The notes: generated by a model not told the origin, from the letters alone. Counted from the first letter of the stretch, positions 1-9,840 are shown. The stretch is DNA of 64,000 bases from Paraferrimonas sedimenticola (GCF_002282855.1 NZ_NRIR01000006.1:1-64000); one strand, 5' to 3'. Translations and numbers: made by a program.

Positions 1-76
1 TGGTGGGTCGTGAAGGATTCGAACCTTCGACCAATTGGTTAAAAGCCAACTGCTCTACCGACTGAGCTAACGACCC
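1..76 (-). tRNA. tRNA-Lys (UUU)
   Basis: The minus strand reads as a complete cloverleaf: acceptor GGGTCGT pairs with ACGACCC, followed by an encoded CCA end at positions 3-1. The anticodon loop is CTTTTAA, giving anticodon TTT. It lies directly downstream of cpoB in the same direction, as in many gammaproteobacteria. Confidence 0.97.
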
Positions 77-123
77 ACTTTTCAACTTGTCGCCAACGCG
101 CTGTGCTGCGTCAACGGGCGCTT

Positions 124-151
124 ATAATACCCTTTTTGGCTTGCCATGCAA
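124..151 (-). promoter_or_regulatory. Probable sigma-70 promoter of tRNA-Lys
   Basis: On the minus strand TTGCAT (151-146) and TATTAT (129-124) are separated by 16 bases, about 45 bases upstream of the tRNA. Both hexamers match the consensus well. This suggests the tRNA has its own promoter in addition to read-through from the tol-pal operon. Confidence 0.65.
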
Positions 152-217
152 GAGCAAATCAGTGATTTTTTACCGTTTGTTTTAAAAACCACCGAAGTGC
201 TGCAATGCTGGCCAAGA

Positions 218-967
218 TTAAGGCAATTTATCCAATTGCTGCTGGGCTAAACGAGCCGCGGCCGAATTGGCATACTCGCTTAATACCTGCTGATAGAAGC
301 CTTTAGCGACGCTGTTTTGATTTTGGCGAGCGGCAATCATACCTAACTTAACCAAGCTATCGGCACGCTTGCTCGATTTGGGAAAGTCTTTATTGACCCG
401 AGTAAACGCCGCTTCTGCACCCGCCAAGTCACTCTTGTTAAACAACAACTGCCCTAACCAATAGTTGGCGTTGGCTGCAAAACTGGATTGTGGATATTGG
501 GCTAAGAAGCTCTCAAACGCTGGAATGGCCTTGTCGTACTCTTTTTCCTTAAGCACCAGGTTAACCGCGGCCTGATAAGTATCAGCTTCGCTCAGGCTGC
601 TGATACCCGCTGCAGCGGCGCTACCGGCACCAGCGGCAACGGCGGCTGTGCCACCGGCCGCTAGCTGATCAGATAGACGACTGATCTCATCGTAGATCTG
701 GCGCTGGCGATTTTGCATTTGCTGCAATTGGTAGGATTGCTGTTCGGTGATACCGCGCAAATCCAATACTTCTTGCTGCAAGGCGTCGATACGGTTTTGC
801 ATCTCTAACTGAACCCGATTACTGGCATTTAGCATGCGCTGTAATTGTTCGGTTTTAGACGAGCCATATTGTGACGATTGGCCAGAGGCGTCTTCCACAG
901 GTGCCGGCGCTGCATTAACTGCGGCGGCCAGTGACAAACTGAGGATCGAGAGAGTCAGTCGTTGCAT
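218..967 (-). CDS. cpoB: Cell division coordinator CpoB (YbgF)
   Basis: This 249-residue periplasmic protein couples Tol-Pal-driven outer membrane constriction to PBP1B peptidoglycan synthesis in the family. A signal peptide (residues 1 to about 19, ending NAA/APA) is followed by a trimerising coiled coil (about 38-100, Gln/Leu-rich), an Ala/Gly linker (about 105-122) and TPR repeats (about 128-245, with AYWLGQL-like and LAQQQL ends). It is the last gene of the tol-pal operon, 11 bp after pal. Length and order are typical. Confidence 0.95.
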   Translation of the reverse strand: MQRLTLSILSLSLAAAVNAAPAPVEDASGQSSQYGSSKTEQLQRMLNASNRVQLEMQNRIDALQQEVLDLRGITEQQSYQLQQMQNRQRQIYDEISRLSDQLAAGGTAAVAAGAGSAAAAGISSLSEADTYQAAVNLVLKEKEYDKAIPAFESFLAQYPQSSFAANANYWLGQLLFNKSDLAGAEAAFTRVNKDFPKSSKRADSLVKLGMIAARQNQNSVAKGFYQQVLSEYANSAAARLAQQQLDKLP

Positions 968-978
968 ACTAACCTACC

Positions 979-1518
979 TTAGTAAACTAATACCGCACGG
1001 CGGTTTTTGGCGTGAGCGGCTTCGCTACGAGAAACGTCTAGAGGCTTCTCTTCACCATAGCTAACGACACCGATTTGGTTCGACTGAACACCAAGACCTT
1101 GCAGGTACTTAGCCACAGCCTTGGCACGACGCTCGCCTAGCGCAATGTTGTACTCAGGGGTACCGCGCTCATCAGCGTGACCTTCGATCAGTACTGATAC
1201 GTTCGGGTACTGAACTAGGTACTCAGCGTGGGCTTGTAGCAGGTCAGCAAACTGACTGTTCACGTCAGAGCGGTCGAAATCAAAGTAGATGATGTGCTCT
1301 TTGCGCATTTCTTCGAACTTTTGACGTTGCTGCTCTTCTGGAGTCAACACAGCTTCCAAACCACCGGTTTGTACGTCAGAGCCCTGCTCAATACCTGCGT
1401 TACCACCTTGGTTGGTAGTGTCGGCAGAAGAGTCTGTACCTGAAGTAGAGCTACATGCAGTGATGGCAAGCAATGGCATGGCCACCAGCATGCTCTTCAT
1501 CAATTGGTTAAGTTTCAT
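979..1518 (-). CDS. pal: Peptidoglycan-associated lipoprotein Pal
   Basis: A 179-residue outer-membrane lipoprotein. The signal peptide ends in the lipobox ITAC with the lipidated Cys at residue 22. A Ser/Thr/Gly-rich linker leads to an OmpA-like peptidoglycan-binding domain (about 70-179) with the typical IYFDFDRSDV, IEGHADERGT and GERRAKAV segments and the terminal KNRRAVLVY. It anchors the Tol system to the wall and binds TolB. It lies between tolB (40 bp) and cpoB in one operon. Confidence 0.97.
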   Translation of the reverse strand: MKLNQLMKSMLVAMPLLAITACSSTSGTDSSADTTNQGGNAGIEQGSDVQTGGLEAVLTPEEQQRQKFEEMRKEHIIYFDFDRSDVNSQFADLLQAHAEYLVQYPNVSVLIEGHADERGTPEYNIALGERRAKAVAKYLQGLGVQSNQIGVVSYGEEKPLDVSRSEAAHAKNRRAVLVY

Positions 1519-1558
1519 TCGTGAACTTCCTTTATTTACTCAACTGAGCTTAAACAAC

Positions 1559-2890
1559 TTATAAAAATGGCGACCAGGCGGGCGCCTTAACTTCGCCCTC
1601 ACGGGCTGGCAATCTAGCCTTGAATCGTCCGTCCATGGAGACGGCCGCCAACACTTGTCGGCCGTTGTGAGTGGTTCCGTAAATGATCATGCTGCCATTT
1701 GGCGCAATGCTCGGAGACTCATCCAATCGGGTGGAGGTCAGCACTTGCATGAAGCGCGACTCCAAATCCAGTCGGGCAATGTGGTATTTGCCGTTGGTGC
1801 GGTTAACCATCACCAAATTACGGCCATCTGGGGTGATTGAACCACCCAAATTCCATTCCCCTTCAAAGGTTAAGCGCTGTACGCGCTTGCTTTGCAAATC
1901 TACCTGATAAATCTGCGGGCGACCACCTCGCTCCGAGGTAAACACCAAAGATTTGCCATCTGGCGCCCAATAGGGTTCGGTATCAATCGCGTAGTGGTTG
2001 GTGATACGCGTCAGGCGCTTAGTGGCAATATCCACCAGATAAACTTCCGGGTTACCGTCTTTGGACAAAGACACAGCGAGAGTACGGCCGTCTGGAGAGA
2101 ACTTAGGCGAACCGTTAATCCCTTCAAAGCTGGTAATCTTTTGTCTTTGTTGAGTATATATGTCCTGAATATAGATTTCTGAACGGCGATTCTCGAACGT
2201 GACGTACGCCAGTTTACGTCCATCAGGTGACCAAGCTGGAGACATCAGTGGTTCTTTGGAGCGCAACAACAAGGTTTCGTTGTAACCATCGTAGTCCGCC
2301 ACCATTAACTGGTAAGGGTAAGGTTTGCCGTGCTCAACCACCACATAGGCGATTTTAGTTAAAAACGCACCGCGCTCACCGGTTAGCTTTTCGTAGATGA
2401 TATCGGCAATGCGATGACCGTACTGGCGAAATTGCTTAGCGCTAATTACCGCTTCGCGGCTGTCCAATATGAACTCTTGAGAGAATGATGAAGGGCCATT
2501 TTGCGCTGACATTTGCGCGCGCACCATGTCCACCAGTTCAAAACCAACAAGGTATTGATCCGCGCCGTAAGGCTTAACCGTGCCCATCACAACCGCTTCA
2601 ACCGCTGTGTCAGCCCAGCTCGCCAGGTTCATTTCACTGGTGACTTTAGGCTGTTCCGGCATTCCCAACTCAGCAATGGGGTTGAACATGCCACTGCGAC
2701 GCAAGTCTGAAACCACCACATCCGAGATGCTCGACGGCGCTGGTCCTGGACCTTCCCATTTAAACGGTACTACGGCCACCGGGCGAGCGGTATCCACACC
2801 GTCGGTAATCACAATCTCTAACGCCGCGTGGGCGTTGATGCTTACCAACAGCGCAAATGCCGCACCAATCCATTTATTAAACAACTGCAT
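1559..2890 (-). CDS. tolB: Tol-Pal system beta-propeller protein TolB
   Basis: A 443-residue periplasmic protein with a Sec signal peptide ending in AHA (residue 22). An N-terminal alpha/beta domain (about 25-165) is followed by a six-bladed beta-propeller built from repeated [18 protein letters not shown] blades (about 200-440, for example [13 protein letters not shown] and [13 protein letters not shown]). It links Pal to TolA. It follows tolA after only 8 bp, so it is surely cotranscribed and perhaps translationally coupled. Confidence 0.97.
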   Translation of the reverse strand: MQLFNKWIGAAFALLVSINAHAALEIVITDGVDTARPVAVVPFKWEGPGPAPSSISDVVVSDLRRSGMFNPIAELGMPEQPKVTSEMNLASWADTAVEAVVMGTVKPYGADQYLVGFELVDMVRAQMSAQNGPSSFSQEFILDSREAVISAKQFRQYGHRIADIIYEKLTGERGAFLTKIAYVVVEHGKPYPYQLMVADYDGYNETLLLRSKEPLMSPAWSPDGRKLAYVTFENRRSEIYIQDIYTQQRQKITSFEGINGSPKFSPDGRTLAVSLSKDGNPEVYLVDIATKRLTRITNHYAIDTEPYWAPDGKSLVFTSERGGRPQIYQVDLQSKRVQRLTFEGEWNLGGSITPDGRNLVMVNRTNGKYHIARLDLESRFMQVLTSTRLDESPSIAPNGSMIIYGTTHNGRQVLAAVSMDGRFKARLPAREGEVKAPAWSPFL

Positions 2891-2898
2891 AGCTCCCC

Positions 2899-3834
2899 TT
2901 AATCAAACTCTGGACGCATGGTTAGGTTAATGTTTTTCAATTTTTCGTAAACGTCGCGCTCTTTTGACACCGGCAAGCGCCCTGCCTTGTTCACCGCAAA
3001 CTCGGCGCTGCGGCACACGTGACTATCGCCAGAGACAACCGCCACTCGTGTCACAAAGCCATCAGGAGCGATACGTATGTTCAACTTACAACTCTTGCCG
3101 CGCATGGTTTCATCTTTGTTCCAATTGCGTTGAATGGTTGCAGTGATCATCGCGGTGTAACGCTGTACTTCAGACAGCACCTGACGGCTGCGAGCATTGG
3201 CCAAGGCCTCTTGCTCAGCGGCAAGCGCTTCTTGCATCTGGCGTTCCATTTCGGCTTTGCGAGCGGCTTCTTCACGGGCTTTGCGTTCTGCCGCCTCTTT
3301 GCGTTTGCGCTCTTCTTCGGCTTTGCGCTTACGCTCGGCCTCTTCTTTTTTGCGCTTTTCAGCTGCGGCTTTTTCACGAGCCACGCGTTCGCGCTCTTTG
3401 CGCTCGCGCTCAGCTTGTGCTTTTGCGGCCTTTTCCTTTTCTTGCTTCTCTTTAAGCTTGGCTAACTTAGCGGCTTCTTCAGCGCGCAGGGTTTCTTGCT
3501 CGCGTTTCTTGCGTTGCGCTTCAAGCTCTCTAATTCGCTTTTGCTCGGCTTCGGCTTTGCGCTTGGCTTCAGCGGCCTTGCGTTCCAGTTCTTGTTGACG
3601 CTTTATCTCTTTCTGGCGCTCGGCTTCGCGGGCCTGCTTGAGTTTCTCGGCAGCTTCGGCGACCTTAGCTTGATCCACCACCACCGCTTGTACCACAGGC
3701 ACAGACGCCGGTGCCGCGATGTGCTTGGGCTTATCGTCGAAACTAACGCCGATTATCATAACCACCAAGGCTACCACGTGGATCCCCAGTGATAGCCATA
3801 CAAAGTGCAACAGTTTATCGGGATTAAACTTCAA
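2899..3834 (-). CDS. tolA: Cell envelope integrity protein TolA
   Basis: A 311-residue inner-membrane protein. One membrane anchor (about residues 12-30) is followed by a long Lys/Glu/Ala/Arg helical spacer (about 60-215) and a globular C-terminal domain (about 220-311, with an IQRNWNK segment and Cys-containing strands) that contacts TolB/Pal. The spacer is unusually arginine- and glutamate-rich DNA, which produces long antisense open frames that are not genes. It is third in tolQRA, starting 3 bp after tolR. Confidence 0.95.
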   Translation of the reverse strand: MKFNPDKLLHFVWLSLGIHVVALVVMIIGVSFDDKPKHIAAPASVPVVQAVVVDQAKVAEAAEKLKQAREAERQKEIKRQQELERKAAEAKRKAEAEQKRIRELEAQRKKREQETLRAEEAAKLAKLKEKQEKEKAAKAQAERERKERERVAREKAAAEKRKKEEAERKRKAEEERKRKEAAERKAREEAARKAEMERQMQEALAAEQEALANARSRQVLSEVQRYTAMITATIQRNWNKDETMRGKSCKLNIRIAPDGFVTRVAVVSGDSHVCRSAEFAVNKAGRLPVSKERDVYEKLKNINLTMRPEFD

Positions 3835-3837
3835 CCC

Positions 3838-4275
3838 TTAGCCTCCCTGATCCGGCTCGGTCATCAAGCCTACCGAAGGCACGCCGGCCCCCTGCAAAGT
3901 GATCATCAACTGAACCACTTGTTCGTAGCTGACATCCTTGGAACCGCGAACCACCACTGGCCGCTCAGGCTCTAGCGTTAACAAAGCGGCGACTCGAGTG
4001 GCTAGTTCCTCAAGTTCAATAGGTTGGTTGGCATCCGAGCCATCCATATCCAGATAATAAAATCCGTCGCCATCCACAGTGGCTACCACAGGCGGCTTAC
4101 TATCTTGTGGCAATGCTTCGGCTTCGCCTTGGGGCAGGTCCACCTTTACCCCTTGGGTAATCAATGGCGCTGTCACCATAAAGATGATCAACAGTACCAA
4201 CATCACATCGATGTAGGGCACTACGTTGATCTCGGCCACCGGGCGGCGGCGTTTGCGTTGGTAACCGTGGTGCAT
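3838..4275 (-). CDS. tolR: Tol-Pal system protein TolR
   Basis: A 145-residue ExbD/TolR family protein: a short cytoplasmic N-terminus, one transmembrane helix (about 22-43) and a periplasmic domain. The membrane segment contains the conserved proton-channel Asp in the VVPYIDVMLVLLIIF stretch. With TolQ it forms the proton-driven motor that energises TolA. Its start codon overlaps the tolQ stop codon, indicating translational coupling. Confidence 0.97.
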   Translation of the reverse strand: MHHGYQRKRRRPVAEINVVPYIDVMLVLLIIFMVTAPLITQGVKVDLPQGEAEALPQDSKPPVVATVDGDGFYYLDMDGSDANQPIELEELATRVAALLTLEPERPVVVRGSKDVSYEQVVQLMITLQGAGVPSVGLMTEPDQGG

Positions 4276-4964
4276 TAAGCCACTTCCTTACTGCCGTAGG
4301 TTTGGCGATGCAGAATGCTCGAAAACTCTTCCATGAAGTTGGCGTAGGAGGTTTCTAGTTTTTCTACCTGCACCGAGAAGCGGTTATAAGCAACCACCGC
4401 AGGAATTGCGGCAAACAAACCCATGGCGGTCGCAATCAAGGCTTCAGCAATACCCGGTGCCACCATAGCCAGCGTGGCGTTTTGCTGTGAGCCAAGGGCA
4501 ATAAAAGAGTTCATGATGCCCCAAACGGTACCAAACAGACCCACGTATGGGCTAATTGAGCCTATGGTTGCCAAGGTAGGAAGGTGAGTTTCCATCTTGT
4601 CGACTTCGCGAGTTAGGGATACTCGCATGGCGCGATAGGTACCATCCATTACCGCCGCAGGCGCGCGGTCAGATAGATTATTAAGGCGAGCGTATTCTTT
4701 AAAGCCAGCGCTAAACAGGCTTTCAAGACCTAAGGCGGCCTGACTGCGAGCCGATAGTTCTTTGTAGAAACGGTTTAAATCGACGCCAGACCAAAACTTG
4801 TCTTCAAATTTCTCGGCGTTCTCACGAGCGGCCTTAAGCAACTTATAGCGCTGAAAGATAATGCCCCAAGACACTACTGACATGCCTACAAGGGTCAGCA
4901 TCACTAATTTCACCAACAAACTGGCTTCTAAAAACAGATCAATAAAACTCAGTTCAGCTTGCAC
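4275..4964 (-). CDS. tolQ: Tol-Pal system motor protein TolQ
   Basis: A 229-residue MotA/TolQ/ExbB family inner-membrane protein with three transmembrane helices (about 15-38, 137-157 and 170-192). The signature GLFGTVWGIMNSF and the downstream AIPAVVAYN segment are present. It is the stator-like partner of TolR. It overlaps the end of ybgC by 11 bp, the classical ybgC-tolQRAB-pal-cpoB arrangement. Confidence 0.97.
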   Translation of the reverse strand: MQAELSFIDLFLEASLLVKLVMLTLVGMSVVSWGIIFQRYKLLKAARENAEKFEDKFWSGVDLNRFYKELSARSQAALGLESLFSAGFKEYARLNNLSDRAPAAVMDGTYRAMRVSLTREVDKMETHLPTLATIGSISPYVGLFGTVWGIMNSFIALGSQQNATLAMVAPGIAEALIATAMGLFAAIPAVVAYNRFSVQVEKLETSYANFMEEFSSILHRQTYGSKEVA

Positions 4965-5355
4965 GTAAAAACTCCGAGTAAATGTTGGTAGGAATAGCGC
5001 AGGGTTTTAATGCCGAAAGTCGCACGCAACCCACTTTTATTTCACCACGGCAATACACAGTGCCCTGGCTGTCTTTTAATTCTTGGGTGAAGGTAACAGA
5101 TGCCTTACCTAACTTAGAGACAACAGATTCGACAACAAGTTTCTGCTCGAATCTGGCGGGTATCAGAAAGTCCAGCTTGGCGCTGCGAACCACAAAGGCG
5201 ATGTCTTGCTGCAACAAGGCCGTCTGCTCAACGCCCATGTCAGCTAACCACTCGGTGCGCGCCCTTTCAAAGAAATTCAAATAATTGGAGTGATAAACTA
5301 CGCCGCCAGCATCCGTGTCCTCGTAGTACACTCTAATCGGCCATGAAAAGCCCAT
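4954..5355 (-). CDS. ybgC: Tol-Pal-associated acyl-CoA thioesterase YbgC
   Basis: A 133-residue hot-dog-fold thioesterase, first gene of the tol-pal cluster. The active-site motif YYEDTDAGGVVYHSNYL is at residues 10-26, with the catalytic Asp in EDTD. The family hydrolyses acyl-CoAs and is linked to phospholipid metabolism at the membrane. It overlaps tolQ by 11 bp. The promoter should lie in the preceding 300 bases, but I see no convincing hexamers on that strand. Confidence 0.95.
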   Translation of the reverse strand: MGFSWPIRVYYEDTDAGGVVYHSNYLNFFERARTEWLADMGVEQTALLQQDIAFVVRSAKLDFLIPARFEQKLVVESVVSKLGKASVTFTQELKDSQGTVYCRGEIKVGCVRLSALKPCAIPTNIYSEFLRAS

Positions 5356-5665
5356 GGTGATAACCCTGCTATCTCGCTATTTTTGTAAGCCGATTACTAT
5401 ACCCCATCTGGTGTTAGGTGGGAATCAGGACACTCTGCAGTTTGCCTAGATTAGACCAGAACTTAGCCTAAACTCTTGTTTAGTACCAAATACTTTGACC
5501 TTCACCAAGAAAATCTAAGCCTTCCACCCCTTCGGACGAGCCATTCAACTGGACAAAAAGCCGTTTCAGCTATGTTGCAGTAACAAACCAGAAACAATTT
5601 TATGCTAGCGGACAGTTATTGCCTATCCATTAATTTTTCTAATCTGAAAAAGAAATTTTTCTCGT

Positions 5666-5694
5666 TTGTTCAGTGTTCAGACCAGCGCTAAAAT
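5666..5694 (+). promoter_or_regulatory. Sigma-70-like promoter of a candidate small RNA
   Basis: TTGTTC (5666-5671) and TAAAAT (5689-5694) are separated by 17 bases, pointing into an intergenic region that ends at a strong plus-strand terminator. Two GTTCAG words lie in the spacer region (at 5668 and 5675), but with a 7-bp phase, unlike the 11-bp PhoP-type boxes elsewhere in this window. Confidence 0.5.
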
Positions 5695-5700
5695 TGCACT

Positions 5701-5838
5701 CAGTTATCCGGAAGCACCGCTTTACGCTGGTGATAATGCCTAGGTTTATAGATTCCCATTACCTGGCTAAGGCTTCCATCAATTTGTTGATTGCTATTGT
5801 TTTTTCACCCGAGCCGATATGGTCTCGGGTGTTTTTTT
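5701..5838 (+). ncRNA. Candidate intergenic small RNA (about 140 nt)
   Basis: The gap between ybgC and motY has no credible gene but has a plus-strand promoter-like pair and, about 105 bases later, a strong intrinsic terminator (cacccgag / ctcgggtg stem at 5806-5831 followed by seven T). Both flanking genes are on the minus strand, so the terminator does not serve either of them. Internal pairing (ggaagc near 5711 with gcttcc near 5772) fits a folded RNA. I do not recognise the family. The 66-codon reading frame here has no ribosome binding site and looks non-coding. Confidence 0.45.
5806..5838 (+). terminator. Intrinsic terminator, plus strand
   Basis: An 8-bp stem (5806-5813 with 5824-5831) is followed by a run of seven T. 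It lies upstream of no plus-strand gene except the candidate small RNA. Confidence 0.8.
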
Positions 5839-5859
5839 ATGCGCCAACGCCTACAAAAG

Positions 5860-5879
5860 CGTCCGCATGGTAGCGGACG
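5860..5879 (-). terminator. Probable terminator of motY
   Basis: A 7-bp stem (cgtccgc / gcggacg, 5860-5866 with 5873-5879) lies 25 bp downstream of the motY stop and is followed by TTTTG on the minus strand. Confidence 0.55.
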
Positions 5880-5903
5880 TATTGGTTACAATTAGATACG
5901 AAT

Positions 5904-6767
5904 CTAGCGGTTAATTCGAACCACAACTCTGCGGTTTTTAGCCCGTTCTCGCTCAATATTATTTGCAGCAACATGACGCTTCTCGCCATGACCGGTTGTC
6001 AGAATTCTCTCTTGACGAATGCCGCTTTGCACCAACAATGCCTTAATACTATTGGCACGTTGTTGCGACAATTTGAGATTGGACTGACGCGAGCCAAAAC
6101 TATCCGTGTACCCGTCCACCAGCACCAACTCCAAATTCGGGTCATGCATCACGTACTCTTGCAAGCGCATGAGCTGCTTTTTAGAGGCCGGTGTCAACTG
6201 CTCACCACCAGATTCATAGGTCAAAATGGTGTACGCAATGTCTTCAAAGTCATAGGGCAGTAGGTTCGCCACGCATTGCTTGAAATCGGCAAATGCCTGG
6301 GAGAAGCGCACCGAGGACAGACCCACTGCAACCTGGTCTTGCTGGGAAAACCAGTCTTGATAGTAAAAGGTAGGCTGCATACCGCGCTCTAGCTCGTTTA
6401 GCATGGCCCAAGCGGCGTTCTTTGGCACTTCACCGTTAAAGTACTTGTGGTAGGTCAACTGAGCGATAGGTCGACTTGGCACGCCTGGGCGCCAAGGCGG
6501 TGCGTTACTCACTAGCTGAGCCTGTGTGACCTTGTCAGGCTTAATCTGCATGTCTAAGGTGAACAACAAATTGTGGTCTTTACCCGAATGGGCTTGAAAT
6601 ACCGCATCGCCAAACGCTGGAATGGGATGGCGTAATTCACAACCTAGACGACTCGAGCGAGTTAATTGCCACGACGAATCGTCCAAAGTGGCGCGATAAT
6701 GACGCAATTCGGCGGTTGCCGATAAGCTAATCAGACCGCAACACAATGACACTAGAAAACGCCGCAT
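5904..6767 (-). CDS. motY: Flagellar T-ring protein MotY (OmpA family)
   Basis: A 287-residue secreted protein with a signal peptide ending near residue 19 (ATA). The N-terminal domain (about 20-150) carries the MotY-type ELRHPIPAFG, PPWRPG and AWAMLNELERG segments. The C-terminal OmpA-like peptidoglycan-binding domain (about 170-287) has LVDGYTDSFGS, LSQQRANSIK and KNRRVVVRI. MotY forms the periplasmic T ring that holds sodium-driven stators, so a Na+-powered polar flagellum is implied. It is monocistronic here. Confidence 0.93.
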   Translation of the reverse strand: MRRFLVSLCCGLISLSATAELRHYRATLDDSSWQLTRSSRLGCELRHPIPAFGDAVFQAHSGKDHNLLFTLDMQIKPDKVTQAQLVSNAPPWRPGVPSRPIAQLTYHKYFNGEVPKNAAWAMLNELERGMQPTFYYQDWFSQQDQVAVGLSSVRFSQAFADFKQCVANLLPYDFEDIAYTILTYESGGEQLTPASKKQLMRLQEYVMHDPNLELVLVDGYTDSFGSRQSNLKLSQQRANSIKALLVQSGIRQERILTTGHGEKRHVAANNIERERAKNRRVVVRINR

Positions 6768-6925
6768 AATTTACACTCTTTAATGACTTCGTATTAGATA
6801 TCGGCCCGTCGCATTCAAGCTTTAGTACTTTTGGCGGGTATTTTTATGGCTCTCAAGCCCACAACAGATGCAATGCGGCGTGGCTTTTTGCATAATATTG
6901 CCTTTGTGGTTTATCGAGAGTCCCC

Positions 6926-7597
6926 ATGTCTAGCCCTTCCCCTGCCGCCGCCGTTGAGGTTGATGAATCGAACCTCATGAAATCGCGTTTTCGCGGCTAT
7001 ATGCCAGTCGTCATCGACGTTGAAACTGCTGGTTTTAATGCTAAAACAGACGCTTTGCTAGAAATTGCCGCGAGCCTGTTAGAAATGGACGACGATGGCT
7101 GGCTGTCAGTCAGCGAGACTCTGCATTTTCACGTTGAGCCTTTTGAAGGAGCCAATCTTGAACAAGCGGCCCTGGACTTCAATGGCATTCGTCCGTTTTG
7201 CGCGCTGCGAGGTGCGGTGGATGAGTCTCACGCACTAAAGGAAATCTTCAAGGTCATTCGCAAGCGCTTGAAGCAAGTTGGATGTCATCGAGCCGTGATG
7301 GTGGCACACAATGCGGCTTTTGATCACGGCTTTGTTCACGCCGCAATTGAGCGCGCCAACATCAAGCGTTCACCGTTTCACCCATTCGCCACCTTTGATA
7401 CCGCAGCCCTATCTGGGTTGGCACTGGGTCAAACCGTGCTCGCCAAAGCCTGTGAAGCGGCCAAAATCGATTTCGACAATAGCCAAGCACACAGCGCCGC
7501 CTACGACACTGAGCGCACCGCGCAGTTATTTTGCTTTATCGTCAATCGCTACAAATCCCTTGGGGGCTGGCCGCTTATCGACGAAGAACAAGACTAG
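6926..7597 (+). CDS. rnt: Ribonuclease T
   Basis: A 223-residue DEDDh 3'-5' exonuclease that matures the 3' ends of tRNA and other stable RNAs. Exo I is VIDVETAGF (Asp31, Glu33), Exo II surrounds [12 protein letters not shown], and Exo III is [12 protein letters not shown] with the preceding His of AHS. Length and motifs match the family. It is convergent with the peroxiredoxin gene and shares a terminator with it. Confidence 0.95.
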   Translation: MSSPSPAAAVEVDESNLMKSRFRGYMPVVIDVETAGFNAKTDALLEIAASLLEMDDDGWLSVSETLHFHVEPFEGANLEQAALDFNGIRPFCALRGAVDESHALKEIFKVIRKRLKQVGCHRAVMVAHNAAFDHGFVHAAIERANIKRSPFHPFATFDTAALSGLALGQTVLAKACEAAKIDFDNSQAHSAAYDTERTAQLFCFIVNRYKSLGGWPLIDEEQD

Positions 7598-7619
7598 CTT
7601 TTCACTAAATACCAGACAC

Positions 7620-7645
7620 AAAAAAGGACCCTAGGGTCCTTTTTT
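7620..7645. terminator. Bidirectional terminator between rnt and the peroxiredoxin gene
   Basis: A perfect palindrome with aggaccc / gggtcct arms and A/T tails on both sides. It can stop both convergent genes. Confidence 0.9.
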
Positions 7646-7662
7646 CATGCTCAAATCCAAGC

Positions 7663-8274
7663 TTACAGCTTGTCAGCATTCTCAGATAGGTAGGAGGCAA
7701 CGCCGTCTGGGCTTGCAGTCATACCTTCGTCACCTTGCTCCCAACCGGCAGGGCAAACTTCACCGTGCTCCTCGTGGAACTGCAGCGCGTCAACCATACG
7801 CAGCATTTCGTCAACGTTACGGCCTAATGGCAGGTCGTTCACCACTTGGTGGCGAACCATGCCGTCTTTGTCGATCAGGAACGAGCCGCGGAAAGCAACG
7901 CCAGCTTCTGGGTGCTCAACGTCGTAGGCTTGGCAGATTTCGTGCTTAACGTCAGCTACCAGAGTGTAACCAACAGGGCCGATACCGCCTTCGTCTACAG
8001 AAGTGTTACGCCATGCGTTGTGGCTGAATTGAGAATCGATAGAAACACCGATAACTTCTACGCCGCGCTTTTTGAAGTCTTCTAGACGGTGATCGAAAGC
8101 GATCAACTCAGAAGGACATACAAAGGTAAAATCTAGTGGGTAGAAAAAGATGACCGCAGGCTTACCTTTGATGGCTTCAGCCAAGTTAAACGCGTCAACG
8201 ATTTCACCATTACCTAGTACCGCTGCAGCAGTAAAGTCTGGCGCAGGACGGCCAACTAATACACTCATGTTCAC
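7663..8274 (-). CDS. Typical 2-Cys peroxiredoxin (AhpC/Prx1 type)
   Basis: A 203-residue thiol peroxidase that reduces H2O2 and organic hydroperoxides in the cytoplasm. The peroxidatic Cys53 sits in FYPLDFTFVCPSE and the resolving Cys174 in GEVCPAGW. The C-terminal tail is present, which is usual in overoxidation-sensitive forms, but a GGLG motif is not obvious. It is monocistronic. The reductant partner (AhpF or thioredoxin) is not in the window. Confidence 0.93.
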   Translation of the reverse strand: MNMSVLVGRPAPDFTAAAVLGNGEIVDAFNLAEAIKGKPAVIFFYPLDFTFVCPSELIAFDHRLEDFKKRGVEVIGVSIDSQFSHNAWRNTSVDEGGIGPVGYTLVADVKHEICQAYDVEHPEAGVAFRGSFLIDKDGMVRHQVVNDLPLGRNVDEMLRMVDALQFHEEHGEVCPAGWEQGDEGMTASPDGVASYLSENADKL

Positions 8275-8504
8275 TCTCCGTGGTTTATCTAATAGGGTTC
8301 CAACTTCAGTCGGATTTTTTAATACCTGCCAGCATTATAAAAGCTGCTAACAAGTTCACAAGCTATTTTGCTTGAGCGTCTTACATACCGCTTTCATTAT
8401 CGACAACAACTGGCGCGAAAAGGTCATTTTCGCTTTCGTTTTTCGGCATTTACTCATCAACTTGGTTATAATGCAGGCCAATTTTTCACTCGGATCTCGA
8501 CTCT

Positions 8505-9818
8505 ATGAATGCCGTTGTCATCGCCGTGTGCTTAATGCTCGGATTAAGCTTAGCCCGCATCAACGTAGTTATTGCTCTGACCATCAGTGCGCTTGCCGCC
8601 GGTTTGGTGGGCGGACTGGATATCAGCGCTACCATCGACGCCTTTAACCAAGGTTTAGGCGGCGGTGCCAAAATCGCTCTAAGCTATGCCATGCTTGGCG
8701 CCTTTGCAGTCTCCTTGAGCTACTCAGGCCTGCCAGACGTGATTGCCAATGCCTTGGTTAAACGCGTCGGCGGCTCAGAAGATCACAGCGGCTGGGTGAA
8801 AAGTGGTTTGATTCTAGTGCTAGTCGCAATGGCTGTGAGCTCGCAGAACATCCTGCCAATTCACATTGCCTTCATTCCGATTCTGGTACCACCGCTGTTA
8901 ATGCTGATGAGTCAGCTGCAGGTTGACCGTCGCTTGATAGCCTGTGTACTGACTTTTGGTCTTGTGACCACCTACATGATACTGCCTGTGGGCTTTGGTG
9001 CGATTTTCCTAAACGACATCCTGTTGGCAAACTTGATTGACAACGGTTTACAAGCGCAAGCCAGCGATGTGCCTAACGCCATGCTATTGCCCGCTGCAGG
9101 TATGATTTTGGGCTTGCTGATTGCGATTTTCATCTCTTACCGAGCGCCACGCCAATACGAGATAAAGCAAAGCCAGGCGACCAAAGCCAAAGCCGAGATC
9201 AACCAAAAAGGCGTTATTGCCGCGCTAGTGGCTATCCTAGTCACCCTTGGGGTTCAGCTTTATACCGACTCAATGATTTTTGGCGCGCTGATGGGCTTTA
9301 TCGTGCTCAATTTAAGTGGTGCTCTAAAGCACGTGGAAAGCCAGGAGTTAATGGTTAAAGGCGTTGCCATGATGGCCATGATTGGCTTTATCATGATTGC
9401 GGCAGCGGGCTTTGCCGCTGTTGTAAAAGCGACCGGTGAAGTCCAGACTCTGGTGTCCTCGATTGCTGATACCATTGGCGATAACAAAGCGCTGGCGGCT
9501 TTCTTGATGCTATTGGTGGGTCTACTTATTACCATGGGTATTGGTAGTTCGTTCTCCACCATTCCCATTATTGCCACTATTTACGTGCCACTAGCGGCAA
9601 CCTTTGGTTTCTCAGCAGCAGCGACCATTGCCTTGGTGGGCACAGCTGCTGCCTTGGGCGATGCCGGTTCACCGGCGTCCGACTCAACGCTTGGACCGAC
9701 TGCAGGTTTGAATGCCGATGGCCAACACGACCACATTCGCGACAGTGTGATCCCAACTTTCGTCCACTTTAACCTACCGTTATTGGTGTTTGGTTGGGCG
9801 GCAGCGCTCGTGCTTTAA
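8505..9818 (+). CDS. Na+/H+ antiporter family protein (YuiF/NhaC-like)
   Basis: A 437-residue inner-membrane protein with about eleven to twelve hydrophobic segments. The [16 protein letters not shown] segment near residues 387-402 and the repeated glycine-rich helices match the Na+/H+ antiporter family of the ion transporter superfamily. Substrate is inferred from the family; amino acid export has been proposed for some relatives. A TATAAT at 8467-8472 lies 33 bp upstream of the ATG. It is monocistronic, ending at a strong terminator. Confidence 0.8.
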   Translation: MNAVVIAVCLMLGLSLARINVVIALTISALAAGLVGGLDISATIDAFNQGLGGGAKIALSYAMLGAFAVSLSYSGLPDVIANALVKRVGGSEDHSGWVKSGLILVLVAMAVSSQNILPIHIAFIPILVPPLLMLMSQLQVDRRLIACVLTFGLVTTYMILPVGFGAIFLNDILLANLIDNGLQAQASDVPNAMLLPAAGMILGLLIAIFISYRAPRQYEIKQSQATKAKAEINQKGVIAALVAILVTLGVQLYTDSMIFGALMGFIVLNLSGALKHVESQELMVKGVAMMAMIGFIMIAAAGFAAVVKATGEVQTLVSSIADTIGDNKALAAFLMLLVGLLITMGIGSSFSTIPIIATIYVPLAATFGFSAAATIALVGTAAALGDAGSPASDSTLGPTAGLNADGQHDHIRDSVIPTFVHFNLPLLVFGWAAALVL

Positions 9819-9840
9819 AGCGCTGCGCAAAACTGACAAA

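Noticed and set aside
2964..3792. Several open frames antisense to tolA
   Set aside because: They arise from the Lys/Glu/Ala-rich codons of the TolA spacer read backwards; they have low-complexity products and no ribosome sites.
5664..5694. PhoP-type box at the small RNA promoter
   Set aside because: The two GTTCA words have a 7-bp phase and a 9-bp distance to the -10, unlike the 11/12-bp layout of the four accepted sites.
5673..5873. 66-codon frame in the ybgC-motY gap
   Set aside because: No ribosome site, runs through a strong terminator, and the product has no protein-like character; a small RNA explains the signals better.
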